NCBI RefSeq assembly: GCF_030546695.1
Contig: NZ_JAUOTP010000004.1
Coordinates: 186,001-250,000 of the forward strand
DNA: 64,000 nt
DNA from: Sphingomonas natans
Lineage (GTDB): Bacteria; Pseudomonadota; Alphaproteobacteria; Sphingomonadales; Sphingomonadaceae
Direction of reading: 5' to 3'
Shown: piece after piece, positions 17,493-26,617 of the stretch
Layout of the letters: every line of letters starts with the position of its first letter
Position numbering within the stretch: position 1 is the stretch's first letter
The notes under the pieces: generated by a model
What the model was told of the DNA's origin: nothing
The model's input: only the letters and a program-made list of their open reading frames with translations
Database searches by the model: none
Translations under genes and position numbers: made by a program

Positions 17493-18259
17493 CAGGATCT
17501 TTCGTCGAGGAACTGGACGTCGCGGGGGAGCCCGAGGAAGCGCTGCCCCGCATCGACGCGGATGACGTCGCCAGTGATTGCGGGACTCGCGATCAGAAAG
17601 CGGAGCGCGGCGACGAGATCGTCGACCGTGACCCCCCGGCGCAGCGCATTGAGCATGTGGACCGAATCGAAATTGTCGCGCGTCTGCTTGCCCGAGACGA
17701 GCGTGACCGACGGCGCGATCGCGCAGACGCGGATCCCGCGCTCCGCCAGCACCCGCGCCGAGAGCTCGGTCAGCGCCGCGAGGCCGTATTTCGAAAGCGT
17801 ATAGGTGAAGAAGTCCGGATTGGGCTGCGCGAGCTTGGCATCAAGCATGTTGACGATCAGCGCGCCCGATCCCGCCGGCACGCGCTGTGCGAACGCCCGC
17901 GTGAGCAGCGCCGGCCCGCGCAGATTGGGCAAGAAATGGCGATCCCAGCCTTCGAGCGTGAAATCGTCGAACTGGTCCAGCTCGAAGCGCGACGCATTGT
18001 TCACGAGCAGAGCGGGCGGTGGCATGCCCTCCAGCGCGCCGAGGATCGTCTCCGCGCAATCCGGCGCGCCGAGATCGGCCTGGACGACGCGCGCGCCGGG
18101 CATCCCAGCGACCATCTCCTCGGCCTCTTCCGGCGAATCATAGCAATGGACGAGCAGCGTCCAGCCATCCTCGGCGAGCGCGCGCACGAAGGCGGCGCCG
18201 ATCCGGCGGGCACCGCCGGTGACGATCGCTGTGCGCGGGCTGCCGAACTCCGGGGTCAT
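17492..18259 (-). CDS. SDR oxidoreductase, probable pteridine reductase (FolM/PTR1 type)
   Basis: 255 residues from the ATG at 18259 (MTPEFGSPRTAIVTGG). Rossmann motif TGGARRIG (14-21) and LLVNNASRF (85-92). The catalytic Ser of ordinary SDRs is replaced: NMLDAKLAQ gives Asp140, followed by Tyr153 and Lys157. The Asp-13-Tyr-4-Lys spacing is the same as in Leishmania pteridine reductase 1 (Asp181, Tyr194, Lys198), and the RRIG and NNAS-x-F features also match it. Such enzymes reduce dihydropterin or dihydrofolate with NADPH. Coupling to folB supports a pterin substrate. A general SDR annotation is the safe fallback. Confidence 0.85.
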   Translation of the reverse strand: MTPEFGSPRTAIVTGGARRIGAAFVRALAEDGWTLLVHCYDSPEEAEEMVAGMPGARVVQADLGAPDCAETILGALEGMPPPALLVNNASRFELDQFDDFTLEGWDRHFLPNLRGPALLTRAFAQRVPAGSGALIVNMLDAKLAQPNPDFFTYTLSKYGLAALTELSARVLAERGIRVCAIAPSVTLVSGKQTRDNFDSVHMLNALRRGVTVDDLVAALRFLIASPAITGDVIRVDAGQRFLGLPRDVQFLDERS

Positions 18260-18355
18260 CGTCCGCGCCGGTAGCGAGGCGGCCCCGACACGGCAAGCGA
18301 GCGGTGTCATCGGCCTGTCGTTGCGTTTCGCGCGCGTTCGATTATCCGGCGCGCC

Positions 18356-18874
18356 TTGGATCATGCCCCCGCCCTCGCCGATTTCACGATCGCGCCGCTC
18401 CGGTCCGCCGCGGCGTCCGATGTCGATGCGCTGCTCGATCGCGTCTTCGGCCCGGATCGGCGGCGGCGCACCGCCTATCGCATCCGCGACGGAATGACCG
18501 CGATCGTCGATCTCTCGTTCGCCGCTTTCGATCGCGGCGGCACGCTGATCGGATCGCTGCAATGCTGGCCGGCGGCGCTCGACGGGGACGTGCCCGTGAT
18601 TCTCGTCGGGCCGGTCGCCGTCGAGCCTGCGCTCCAGCGCGAGGGTATCGGCCGCAAGATGATGGAGCGGATGATCGCGGCCGCCGATTATCTGCAGAGC
18701 GAGCCGCTCGTGCTGATCGGCGATCCCGAATATTATGGTCGCTTCTTCGGCTTCGAGGCGCACTGGACGCGCGAGTGGACGGTGCCGGGGCCGGTCGAGC
18801 GGCGGCGCCTGCTCGCGCGCGTGCCGGCCGGCATGACCCTGCCCGCAGACGGTCATCTCGGCCCGCGCCGCTGA
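18356..18874 (+). CDS. GNAT family N-acetyltransferase
   Basis: 172 residues. The acetyl-CoA-binding motif A is clear (VGPVAVEPALQREGIGRKMM, about 80-99), followed by LVLIGDPEYYGRFFGF, the motif B region of YhbS-like acetyltransferases. Substrate unknown. The start is a TTG at 18356 (LDHAPALADFTIAPLR); no upstream ATG exists in frame and no strong ribosome site is visible, so the N-terminus is uncertain, but the family needs nearly all of this sequence. Divergent from the pteridine-reductase-like gene with a 96-base gap. Confidence 0.85.
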   Translation: MDHAPALADFTIAPLRSAAASDVDALLDRVFGPDRRRRTAYRIRDGMTAIVDLSFAAFDRGGTLIGSLQCWPAALDGDVPVILVGPVAVEPALQREGIGRKMMERMIAAADYLQSEPLVLIGDPEYYGRFFGFEAHWTREWTVPGPVERRRLLARVPAGMTLPADGHLGPRR

Positions 18875-18929
18875 TCGCTGCGGGGCGCCGCCCCTTCCCT
18901 GCCTTCGTCCGCGCGCCTAACTGGGCAGC

Positions 18930-19499
18930 ATGCCCGAAACCACGCCCCTGCCCGAAAATCTGGCAAGCTTGTCGCTGACCGAGATCGCCGAGCTGGTGGA
19001 GGCCAGACGGCTGCCGCCGGTCGATCAATGGCATCCGGCGCATTGCGGCGACAGCGCGATGCGGATCGCGCGCGACGGCGCCTGGTATCATGAGGGCGCG
19101 CCGATCAGACGTCCGGCGATGGTCCGCCTCTTCTCGACGATCCTGAGGCGCGAGGCAGATGGCAGCTTCGTGCTCGTGACCCCGGTCGAGAAGCTGGCGA
19201 TCGCGGTGGAGGATGCACCCTTCGTCGCGGTCGAGGTGAAAAGCGAGGGCGAGGGCCGCGACCGCCGGCTCGCCTTCCGCCTCAATACCGACGAAATCGT
19301 CGTCGCCGATGCCGAGCACACGCTTCGCACGGCGCAGGCCGAAGACGGCCCGCATCCATATCTGCACGTCCGGCGCGGCCTGGAGGCGCTGCTCGCCCGT
19401 TCCGTCTATTACGAACTGGCCGAGCTCGCGATCGCCGAGGGTGGCGAGCCGCTCGGCCTGTGGAGCGAAGGCGCGTTCCAGGCGCTGGCGCCGGCATGA
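18930..19499 (+). CDS. DUF1285 domain protein
   Basis: 189 residues starting MPETTPLPENLASLSL. The family pattern is visible: PPVDQWHPAHCGDSAMRIARDGAWYHEGAPI then RLFSTILRRE and a C-terminal beta-rich half. DUF1285 members have two PH-like domains and no assigned reaction. It opens a three-gene operon with a Nudix hydrolase and CCA transferase, with 4-base ATGA overlaps at both junctions; this order recurs in alphaproteobacteria, which suggests a shared but unknown link to RNA or nucleotide metabolism. Confidence 0.88.
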   Translation: MPETTPLPENLASLSLTEIAELVEARRLPPVDQWHPAHCGDSAMRIARDGAWYHEGAPIRRPAMVRLFSTILRREADGSFVLVTPVEKLAIAVEDAPFVAVEVKSEGEGRDRRLAFRLNTDEIVVADAEHTLRTAQAEDGPHPYLHVRRGLEALLARSVYYELAELAIAEGGEPLGLWSEGAFQALAPA

Positions 19500-20077
19500 G
19501 GCTGGCGGATCGGCTGCGCGCCGCACTGGATCCGGCTAGCGACGCGATCGGCGGCGATGCGTTCCTGTCGGCAGGGCTCTCCTTCACTGATGCGGCGGTG
19601 CTCGTTCCGATCACCGACCGGCCCGAGCCGGGCGTATTGCTGACCTTGCGCCGCGCCGACATGCGGCACCATGCGGGGCAGGTCGCGTTTCCGGGCGGGC
19701 GGGTCGATCCGGACGACGCCGACGCGATCGCCGCGGCGCTGCGCGAGGCGGACGAGGAGATCGGGCTCGATCCGGCGCTGGTCCAGGTCATCGGCACCTC
19801 CGACCGCTATCGCACCTTCACCGGCTACGAGATCGTGCCGGTCGTCGGCATCGTGCCGCCGGACCTGGCGCTGACACCCCATGAAGCCGAGGTCGCCGCG
19901 GTATTCGAAGTGCCGCTCGCCTTCCTCCTCGAAAGCGCCAACCACGTTCGGCTGGTCCATGAAGACGATGGCCGTAGCGGCGAATATTATGAGATAATGT
20001 GGGGCGAATGGCGGATCTGGGGGGCGACCGCGGCGATGATCGTGACGCTCTCGGAAAAGCTGCGGGCCTTCGCATGA
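19496..20077 (+). CDS. CoA pyrophosphatase (Nudix hydrolase)
   Basis: 193 residues from the ATG at 19496 that overlaps the DUF1285 stop (ATGA). The CoA-specific Nudix signature LRRADMRHHAGQVAFPGG (about 48-65) runs into the Nudix box with ALREADEEIGLD. The family splits CoA into phosphopantetheine and 3',5'-ADP with Mg2+ or Mn2+. Cytosolic. The frame extends 12 codons upstream inside the preceding gene, but the overlap start is the conventional one. Confidence 0.92.
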   Translation: MRLADRLRAALDPASDAIGGDAFLSAGLSFTDAAVLVPITDRPEPGVLLTLRRADMRHHAGQVAFPGGRVDPDDADAIAAALREADEEIGLDPALVQVIGTSDRYRTFTGYEIVPVVGIVPPDLALTPHEAEVAAVFEVPLAFLLESANHVRLVHEDDGRSGEYYEIMWGEWRIWGATAAMIVTLSEKLRAFA

Positions 20078-21246
20078 AGCTGCCGCCCGAAACGCTGGAA
20101 CGACGCGAAGGCCTGGCCGCGCTCGTCGCGGCGCTGGGCGCAGCGGATGGCGAGGTGCGGCCGATCGGCGGCTATGTGCGCGATTCGGTCCTCAACCTCG
20201 ATCCCAGCGACATCGATCTCGCGACGGTCCACATGCCCGAAGAGTCCGTCCGGCGCATCCGCGCGGCGGGCTTCAAGGCGGTACCGACCGGCATCGCGCA
20301 CGGGACGGTCACCGCAGTGCTGCCGTCCGGCCCGGTCGAGGTGACCACACTGCGCCGCGACGTCGAGACCGACGGCCGCCACGCGATCGTCGCCTTCACC
20401 GACGATTGGGCGGCCGACGCCGCCCGGCGCGATTTCACGATCAACGCGCTCTCCGCCGATCCGCGCGACGGGCTGGTCCACGATTATTTCGGCGGGCTCG
20501 ACGATCTCGCCGCCGGCCGGGTCCGGTTCATCGGCGATCCGCTCGCGCGCATCGCCGAGGATCACCTGCGGATCCTGCGCTTCTTCCGTTTCCACGCCCG
20601 ATTCGGCAAAGGGCCGCCCTCGGCGGCCGATCTCGATGCCTGCGCGGCGCGCGCCAACGATCTGATGGCGCTGTCGCGCGAGCGGATCGCGCAGGAGCTG
20701 ATCAAGCTGCTCGCGCTGGCCGATCCCGCACCGACGATCGCAGTGATGGTGTCGCGCGGTATCTTCCTCCCGGTCCTGCCGGAGATCGATCGCGCCGGCG
20801 TCGAGCGACTGTCCGCGCTCGTGGCGCGCGAGGGCGGCGACGGCGACGCGATCCGGCGACTCGCCGCCTTGCTGCCGTCCGACCCGGCCGTCGCCGACAA
20901 GGTCGGGGCACGGCTGAAGCTCTCCAAGCTCCAGCGCAAGCGGCTGATCGTCGCGGCCGAGCCCGCGCAGGGCGATCCGCGCGCGCTGGCATACCGGATC
21001 GGCGCGCAGGGCGCGCGCGATCGACTGCTGCTGGCCGGTGACGCGCCGGGACTCGCCGCGATCGAGGGATGGACGCCGCCGCGCCTGCCGATCGGCGGGG
21101 GCGCGCTGGTCGCGCTGGGGATGAACGCCGGCCCGAAGGTCGCGGCGGCGCTGGCGGCGATCGAGCGGCGCTGGATCGCGGAGGGCTTCCCCGATCGCGC
21201 GCGGGTCGAGGCGTTGGTGCAGGAAGAGGTCGCGCGCTCGGAATAG
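20074..21246 (+). CDS. cca: CCA tRNA nucleotidyltransferase / poly(A) polymerase family
   Basis: 390 residues from the ATG at 20074, overlapping the Nudix stop by 4 bases. Class II nucleotidyltransferase head domain: IGGYVRDSVLN (33-43) followed by the metal-binding Asp pair in DIDLAT, then the RRDFTINAL (about 120-128) and LRILRFFRFHARF (about 168-180) motifs that precede the tRNA-binding helical domain. It adds or repairs the 3' CCA of tRNAs. Alphaproteobacterial cca genes often sit behind this Nudix gene. A pure poly(A) polymerase role cannot be fully excluded by sequence alone. Confidence 0.93.
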   Translation: MKLPPETLERREGLAALVAALGAADGEVRPIGGYVRDSVLNLDPSDIDLATVHMPEESVRRIRAAGFKAVPTGIAHGTVTAVLPSGPVEVTTLRRDVETDGRHAIVAFTDDWAADAARRDFTINALSADPRDGLVHDYFGGLDDLAAGRVRFIGDPLARIAEDHLRILRFFRFHARFGKGPPSAADLDACAARANDLMALSRERIAQELIKLLALADPAPTIAVMVSRGIFLPVLPEIDRAGVERLSALVAREGGDGDAIRRLAALLPSDPAVADKVGARLKLSKLQRKRLIVAAEPAQGDPRALAYRIGAQGARDRLLLAGDAPGLAAIEGWTPPRLPIGGGALVALGMNAGPKVAAALAAIERRWIAEGFPDRARVEALVQEEVARSE

Positions 21247-21254
21247 CCGGCCGC

Positions 21255-22982
21255 TCAGGCGGCCTTGCGACCCACCAGATGCTGGAAGGCCTGCGCCGCC
21301 GGCATCGGCTTGGCGAAATGATAGCCCTGCCCGGTGGTCGCGCCGAGCGCTGCCAGCAGATGCGCGGCGTTCGCCGTCTCGATTCCCTCGGCGATCGTCG
21401 TCATGCCGAGCGCGTTGGCGAGGCTCAGGATTGCGCGGATGATCGCGGTCGAATCCTTGTCGTCGAACATGGCCGAGACGAACTGGCGATCGATCTTGAG
21501 GACGTCTATCGGCAGCCGCTGGAGATAGGCGAGGCTGGAATAGCCGGTGCCGAAATCGTCCATCGCGATCCGGCAGGAAAGCGCCTTCAGCGCATCCAGC
21601 ATGTCCGACGCGCGATCGGGATCGGCGACGATCGAGCTTTCGGTCAGCTCCAGCGTGATCCGGTCGCCCGGCAGATCGTGCCGGCGCAGCGCATCGGCGA
21701 CCGCCGACGCCACCGAATCGCGCGCGAGCTGCACGGCCGAGACGTTGATGCTGAAATAGATGGGCAGCGGTCCGCCCGCCTGCCTGTCCCACGACGCGAG
21801 CGTCTCCACCGCGCGATCGATCACCCAGCGGCCGAGCGGCAGGATCAGCCCCGATTCCTCGGCAACGGTGATGAATTCGATCGGCGGGATCGCGCCCCGG
21901 TCCGGATGGTTCCAGCGGGCGAGCGTCTCGAAGCCCGAGATCGTCCGCGTCTCCAGATCGACGAGCGGCTGGAAGGCGAGATCGAGCTGGTCGGCCTCGA
22001 TCGCGCGGCGCAGTTCGGTCTCGAGGCTGAAGCGCCGCCGCGCGCGCCCGGCCTCGCCCGGCTGATACACCTCGATCCGGCCGGAGCGCTTGGCCCGCTT
22101 CAGTGCGAACTGGCCGTTGCGGATGATGTCGCCCGCGCCCAGCGCATTTTCGTGCCACAGCGCGCAACCGATCGCGCAATCGATCTTGATCTCCAGCTCG
22201 GACAGGCGAAGCGGATAAGCGAGCGATTCCTGCAGCCTGCGCGCGACGTGCAGCGCATCGCCCGGCCCCTCGGTCAGCGGCACGAGCACGGCGAATTCGT
22301 CCGCCGCCATCCGCGCCAGCATGTCCTGCGGCCGCAGCACCGAGCGCAGCCGGCTCGCGACGGTCAGGATCAGCTCGTCGCCCGCGAGCGATCCGATGCC
22401 CTCGTTGATCCGGCTGAAGCGCGTCAGATCGAGCGCGAGTACCGCGAAGCCGCCGACATCGTCCTCGTCCGTCTCCAGCATCGTCTCGATCGCTTCGGAG
22501 AAAGCGAGCCGATTGGGCAGGCCGGTGAGGCTGTCATGCAGCATGCCGAAGCGCAGCGAGCGCTCGGTTTCGATCGCGGCGGTGCAATCGATGAGGCTCA
22601 TCATCAGTCGGCGACCGAGCACGGGGTGCGCATCCAGCGGCGTCAGGTGGACCTGAAAATGGCGACCGCCGACGCCGGGCTCTTCCCAGGCATAGGATTC
22701 GCTCTCGGTATCGCTGGTCAGATGACGCATCACGCGCGCGATGAAATCGCCCAGATTGGCGTCCGGCACGCGGTTGCGCATCCGGACCAGATGCTCGTTG
22801 CGCGCGAGGAAGCGGGGCCCGTTGTCGCCCAGCACCGCGACGCCGGCGGCGATGGGAAGCGCATCGAGATATTGCTGGAGCGCGGTGGCCGAAGCCGACG
22901 GAAAGGAGAGCGCCATGTCGCCGGGCGCACCGGCGAAAGGCTGCGTGCGAATGAGCCCACCGCTGATCTTCCCCATATCCAT
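21255..22982 (-). CDS. EAL c-di-GMP phosphodiesterase with degenerate GGDEF domain
   Basis: 575 residues, no membrane helix. A PAS-like N-terminal sensor (about 25-140) is followed by a GGDEF domain (about 150-310) in which the signature is MAADEF instead of GGDEF, so cyclase activity is unlikely. The EAL domain (about 325-570) keeps the catalytic residues: FETLAR (Glu kept, Ala to Thr), SINVSA Asn, ELTES Glu, DDFGTGYSS Asp pair, LKID Lys, AEGIET Glu and GQGYHFAKP Gln. It probably lowers c-di-GMP, with the degenerate GGDEF as a GTP-sensing module. Its start lies about 35 bases after the parC stop, so the two may share a transcript. Confidence 0.92.
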   Translation of the reverse strand: MDMGKISGGLIRTQPFAGAPGDMALSFPSASATALQQYLDALPIAAGVAVLGDNGPRFLARNEHLVRMRNRVPDANLGDFIARVMRHLTSDTESESYAWEEPGVGGRHFQVHLTPLDAHPVLGRRLMMSLIDCTAAIETERSLRFGMLHDSLTGLPNRLAFSEAIETMLETDEDDVGGFAVLALDLTRFSRINEGIGSLAGDELILTVASRLRSVLRPQDMLARMAADEFAVLVPLTEGPGDALHVARRLQESLAYPLRLSELEIKIDCAIGCALWHENALGAGDIIRNGQFALKRAKRSGRIEVYQPGEAGRARRRFSLETELRRAIEADQLDLAFQPLVDLETRTISGFETLARWNHPDRGAIPPIEFITVAEESGLILPLGRWVIDRAVETLASWDRQAGGPLPIYFSINVSAVQLARDSVASAVADALRRHDLPGDRITLELTESSIVADPDRASDMLDALKALSCRIAMDDFGTGYSSLAYLQRLPIDVLKIDRQFVSAMFDDKDSTAIIRAILSLANALGMTTIAEGIETANAAHLLAALGATTGQGYHFAKPMPAAQAFQHLVGRKAA

Positions 22983-23017
22983 CCCGAAATCACTATCTCC
23001 GAGACGTTAATAATGTC

Positions 23018-25324
23018 TCAGTTCGGATCCGCAATAACACGTCCGAAACGATTATTTCGCGGAAATCCCGTCGGGGGCATCCGTCCGGCCGCGCCGCGGG
23101 CCGCGCGCCATGCGCCGAGATCGGTTTCGGTGCGCGTCCGGCCCGACTCGCCGCCCATCGCCCAGCTGAGGCCGTCGGAAAAGCGGAAGCTGATCGCGTC
23201 GGACAGTCCGCCGTCGCGATAGCGCTGGAGGCTCGCGCCCTGCCCGCGCGTCATCTCGGGCAATTCGGCGAGCGGGAAGACGACGAGCTTCCGGTTGTCG
23301 CCGATCGCCGCGACATAATCGTCGGACGCCGCGATCGGGTGGATGACCTTGAGCTTCGCGCCGTCGCGGACGTTGACGACCTGGCGGCCCTTGCGCGTCT
23401 CGGCGACGATCTCGGCGACCTGCGCGACGAAGCCCTTGCCGTCGCTCGCGGCGAGCAGGAGCTTCTGGCCGAGCTTCGCGGGCATCAGCGCGAGCGTCGC
23501 GACATCGCCCTCCAGATCGATCATCAGCTTGACCGGCTCGCCGAAGCCGCGCCCGCCGGGCAGCTTGTCCGATCCCAGCGTATAGACGCGGCCATTGTCG
23601 GCGAAGAGCAGCAACTTGTCGGTCGTCTGCGCGTGAAAGGCGAAGGCCGGGCCGTCGCCCTCCTTGAACTTGAGCGTGTCGGCCGCCGCCAGATCGCGAT
23701 GGCCAGACATCGCCCGGATCCAGCCGCGCTGCGAGAGGATCACGGTGATCGGCTCGCGCTCGATCATCGCCTCCAGCGGGATCTCGCGTGCCGGACCCTG
23801 CTCCTCGATCGTCGTGCGCCGGCGGCCGAGTGCGGTCTCGGGGCCATAGGCCTCGCGCAGCTTGGCGAAATCCTGCTTGAGCCGGGTGCGCTGGCGGCCG
23901 GGATTCTCGACGAGCGCCTCGAGCCCCTTGGCTTCCTTGTCGAGCTTCTCGCGCTCCTTGCGCAGCTCCATCTCCTCCAGCTTGCGCAAACTGCGCAGCC
24001 GCATGTTGAGGATCGCCTCGGCCTGCCGATCGGTAAGGTCGAACTCGGCCATCAGCGGCGGCTTGGGCTCGTCCTCCTCGCGGATGATCGCGATCACCCG
24101 ATCGAGGTTGAGATAGGTGATCAGATAGCCGTCGAGCAGCTCGATCCGGTCGGCGATCTTCTGCAAGCGGTGCTTCGAGCGGCGGACGAGCACCTCGAAC
24201 TGATGATCGATCCACGCCGCCAGCGCCTGCTTCAGCGACATGACCCGCGGCGTGCGATCCTTGTCGAGCACGTTCAAATTGAGCGGCACGCGGATCTCGA
24301 GATCGGTCAGGCGATAGAGGCTGTCGATCAGCACCTGCACGTCGACGGTGCGTGCGCGCGGCTCGATGACGATCCGGATCGCCTCGTCGCTCTCGTCGCG
24401 GACGTCGGCGAGGATCGGCAATTTCTTGTCGGCGATCAGCTGCGCGATCTGCTCGATCAGCTTGGACTTCGCCACGCCATAAGGGATTTCGGAGATGACG
24501 AGCTGCCAGGTGCCCCCCGCCAATTTCTCGACGCCCGTCTTCTCCCACTCGCCAGCCTTGTCGCGCCCGGTCGAGAAGCGCGCACGGACGCGGAAGCCGC
24601 CGCGGCCGGTGACGTAGGATTCCGCGATCGCGGCGGGACTGTCGGCGATGATCCCGCCGGTCGGGAAATCGGGCCCGCTCACGAACTGCATCAATTCCTG
24701 CGGATCGCTCTCGGGCCGATCGATCAGGAAGATGGCGGCGTCGAGCAGTTCGGCAGCATTGTGCGGCGGGATCGAGGTCGCCATCCCGACCGCAATGCCC
24801 GACGCGCCGTTGGCGAGCAGATTGGGGAACAGGCCGGGAAGAACCTCGGGCTCTTCCTCCTCGCCATTGTAGGTCGGGCGGAAATCGACGGTCTGTTCGT
24901 CGAGCCCGTCCATCAGCCGGATCGCCGCCGCGGTCAGCCGCGCCTCGGTGTAGCGCATCGCCGCGGCATTATCGCCGTCGACATTGCCGAAATTGCCTTG
25001 CCCGTCGACGAGCGGGTAGCGCAGCGCGAAGGGCTGGGCGAGGCGGACCATCGCATCGTAGATCGAGGCGTCGCCATGCGGGTGATATTTGCCCATCACG
25101 TCGCCGACGACGCGCGCGCATTTCTTGTAGCCCGATGCCGGATCCAGCCGCAGCAGCCGCATCCCCCACAGCAGCCGGCGATGGACCGGCTTCAGCCCGT
25201 CGCGCACGTCCGGCAGCGAGCGTGCCGTGATCGTCGAGAGTGCATAGACGAGATAGCGTTCGCTCAGCGCGCTATCGAAGGGGGCGTCGACGACATGATC
25301 GTGGGGGGCGGGCGCAGGCGGCAT
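23018..25324 (-). CDS. parC: DNA topoisomerase IV subunit A
   Basis: 768 residues (E. coli ParC 752). The N-terminal breakage-reunion domain opens with [22 protein letters not shown], with the active Tyr in the AMRYTEARL region near residue 120 and the quinolone-region sequence [20 protein letters not shown]. The C-terminal half contains the weaker beta-propeller blades of ParC and lacks the GyrA box. With ParE it decatenates daughter chromosomes. In the quinolone region Ala replaces the Ser of E. coli GyrA Ser83/ParC Ser80. Stop codon lies in a 5-bp hairpin (GAGAC...GTCTC, 23001-23019), a weak terminator at best. Confidence 0.96.
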   Translation of the reverse strand: MPPAPAPHDHVVDAPFDSALSERYLVYALSTITARSLPDVRDGLKPVHRRLLWGMRLLRLDPASGYKKCARVVGDVMGKYHPHGDASIYDAMVRLAQPFALRYPLVDGQGNFGNVDGDNAAAMRYTEARLTAAAIRLMDGLDEQTVDFRPTYNGEEEEPEVLPGLFPNLLANGASGIAVGMATSIPPHNAAELLDAAIFLIDRPESDPQELMQFVSGPDFPTGGIIADSPAAIAESYVTGRGGFRVRARFSTGRDKAGEWEKTGVEKLAGGTWQLVISEIPYGVAKSKLIEQIAQLIADKKLPILADVRDESDEAIRIVIEPRARTVDVQVLIDSLYRLTDLEIRVPLNLNVLDKDRTPRVMSLKQALAAWIDHQFEVLVRRSKHRLQKIADRIELLDGYLITYLNLDRVIAIIREEDEPKPPLMAEFDLTDRQAEAILNMRLRSLRKLEEMELRKEREKLDKEAKGLEALVENPGRQRTRLKQDFAKLREAYGPETALGRRRTTIEEQGPAREIPLEAMIEREPITVILSQRGWIRAMSGHRDLAAADTLKFKEGDGPAFAFHAQTTDKLLLFADNGRVYTLGSDKLPGGRGFGEPVKLMIDLEGDVATLALMPAKLGQKLLLAASDGKGFVAQVAEIVAETRKGRQVVNVRDGAKLKVIHPIAASDDYVAAIGDNRKLVVFPLAELPEMTRGQGASLQRYRDGGLSDAISFRFSDGLSWAMGGESGRTRTETDLGAWRAARGAAGRMPPTGFPRNNRFGRVIADPN

Positions 25325-25516
25325 TCCGACAGCGTCTAGCAGCGCCGATCCGGCGAGGCGAGCCGGAGATGGGCGGCATCGCTAACGTCGCTCGGGGCCA
25401 TCACCACCCCCCCGCATCGCGCCCACGATGATTCCGCACCGTTCTTGACCGCGGCCGTGGCGCGATGGAAAATTGGGTCCAGAGCGGGACTACCCGCCCA
25501 AGGCGAGGATCATGCG

Positions 25517-25645
25517 ATGCGCGATTGGCTGGCGGCCCGTACGGCCCGCAACGGAACGTCCTGCTCGGACTTGAACGCCGTGTGCCTCGCTGTCCCCGCT
25601 GCCGCGCTCCTGTTCGGCGCGTTCTGGAAGTTGGGCCTGCTTTAG
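25517..25645 (+). CDS. Possible small membrane peptide (42 aa)
   Basis: Short frame MRDWLAARTARNGTSCSDLN followed by a hydrophobic C-terminal helix (AVCLAVPAAALLFGAFWKLGLL). GGCGAGG lies 8 bases before the ATG. It is the only candidate gene in the 360-base gap between parC (divergent) and the 2OG oxygenase (convergent); the rest of that gap shows no repeat, RNA or clear promoter. The amphipathic plus single-helix layout is typical of small inner-membrane proteins, but such short frames arise by chance in GC-rich DNA. Confidence 0.35.
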   Translation: MRDWLAARTARNGTSCSDLNAVCLAVPAAALLFGAFWKLGLL

Positions 25646-25684
25646 GCTCCCTGCCGATGCGGCGCGCATCGCTGCGCACCGGGA

Positions 25685-26284
25685 CTATCGATAATTGAAG
25701 CTGATCGAGATGCGTTCGTCCTTCGCGTCGCTCGGCATCACCTCGTGCCGCAGCCAGCTTTCCCACAGATAGATCGCGCCCGGCCTGGGCTCGGCATAGA
25801 CGAACGGCTGCAGATCGGCGGCCGCATCCGGGCGGCGGATGGGGGCGGCCATCAGCATCGCCAGCCGCGGATCCTCCAGCTTCAGCGCGCCCGAGCCCGG
25901 CGGCACCGCAACGTAGAGCGTGCCAGAGACCGCGCTGTGCGGGTGGATATGCCCCGAATGGACGCCGCCGCGCTTCATGACGTTGACCCACAGACTGTCG
26001 AGCTTCAGCGGCCGGGCGAGATCGAAGCCGCATTCCTTCGCGAACACCGCGACGTGCCGGTTCAACGCCTTGACCAGATCGGCGAAGACCGGATCGCGCT
26101 GCGGCAGATCGTTGAGCGAGGCGTAGGACGTATAGCCGCGATAGCCCTTCTCCTTCGACCAGGCGCGCCCGGCGCGATCATCCTCGGCCAGCGTGCGGCA
26201 GCTGTGCGCCAGCTCCTCCAGCAGAGCGGGATCGTCGAGCGCGCTCTCGGAGAAGAGCGTGGCGAAGAGGCGACGGGTGGTCAT
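25685..26284 (-). CDS. 2-oxoglutarate-Fe(II) oxygenase family protein (TIGR02466 type)
   Basis: 199 residues from the ATG at 26284 (MTTRRLFATLFSE). The frame is open to 26386, but that extension is Arg/Pro-rich and unlike the family. The double-stranded beta-helix core shows the metal region GGVHSGHIHPHSAVSGTLYV (about 105-124), the second His in LWESWLRHEV and the 2-oxoglutarate Arg in DERISISFN near the C-terminus. The family is a putative hydroxylase with unknown substrate, also seen in phages. Its stop is 39 bases from the small-peptide stop (convergent). Confidence 0.85.
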   Translation of the reverse strand: MTTRRLFATLFSESALDDPALLEELAHSCRTLAEDDRAGRAWSKEKGYRGYTSYASLNDLPQRDPVFADLVKALNRHVAVFAKECGFDLARPLKLDSLWVNVMKRGGVHSGHIHPHSAVSGTLYVAVPPGSGALKLEDPRLAMLMAAPIRRPDAAADLQPFVYAEPRPGAIYLWESWLRHEVMPSDAKDERISISFNYR

Positions 26285-26617
26285 GCGGTCGCGATAGGGG
26301 GGCGGGCGCGGCTTGCCAATCGCGCCGGGCGGCGCGATTTCGTAGCTTCTTGTCGCGACGCGGTTGCGCGTTGGTCTCAACGCCATTGTCGCAGCGAACT
26401 TCCCAACCGTCGCAATTTGGTGGGCGCTACCACCTCTCTTTCCCTCACATGATGGACGTTCAGTCCCTGGTATTGCTGCGATATATTCCGGAGACCAAGG
26501 GCATGCCGGCCGCCGCTCAGCCGATTATGTGATTGAGGACAGGCCGATGCTGCGCATCATTCGCTGAGCGCCATGGCCCTTCGTGGCGCCGAAAACGCCG
26601 CCTTCGCGAAGACTCGC
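26285..26617. other. Gene-free stretch between two minus-strand genes
   Basis: 333 bases. It must hold the promoter of the 2OG oxygenase gene and the end of the PEP-CTERM transcript. The only structure seen is a weak 6-bp inverted repeat (GCGCCA / TGGCGC around 26570-26590) that could end the PEP-CTERM message. No open frame here has a ribosome site or a recognisable product. Confidence 0.4.

Noticed and set aside
23339-25339. 666-codon plus-strand frame opposite parC
   Set aside because: Same shadow effect; no recognisable domain.
25325-25516. tRNA or small RNA in the gap beside parC
   Set aside because: No cloverleaf, no GGTTCGA-type T-arm and no terminator found.
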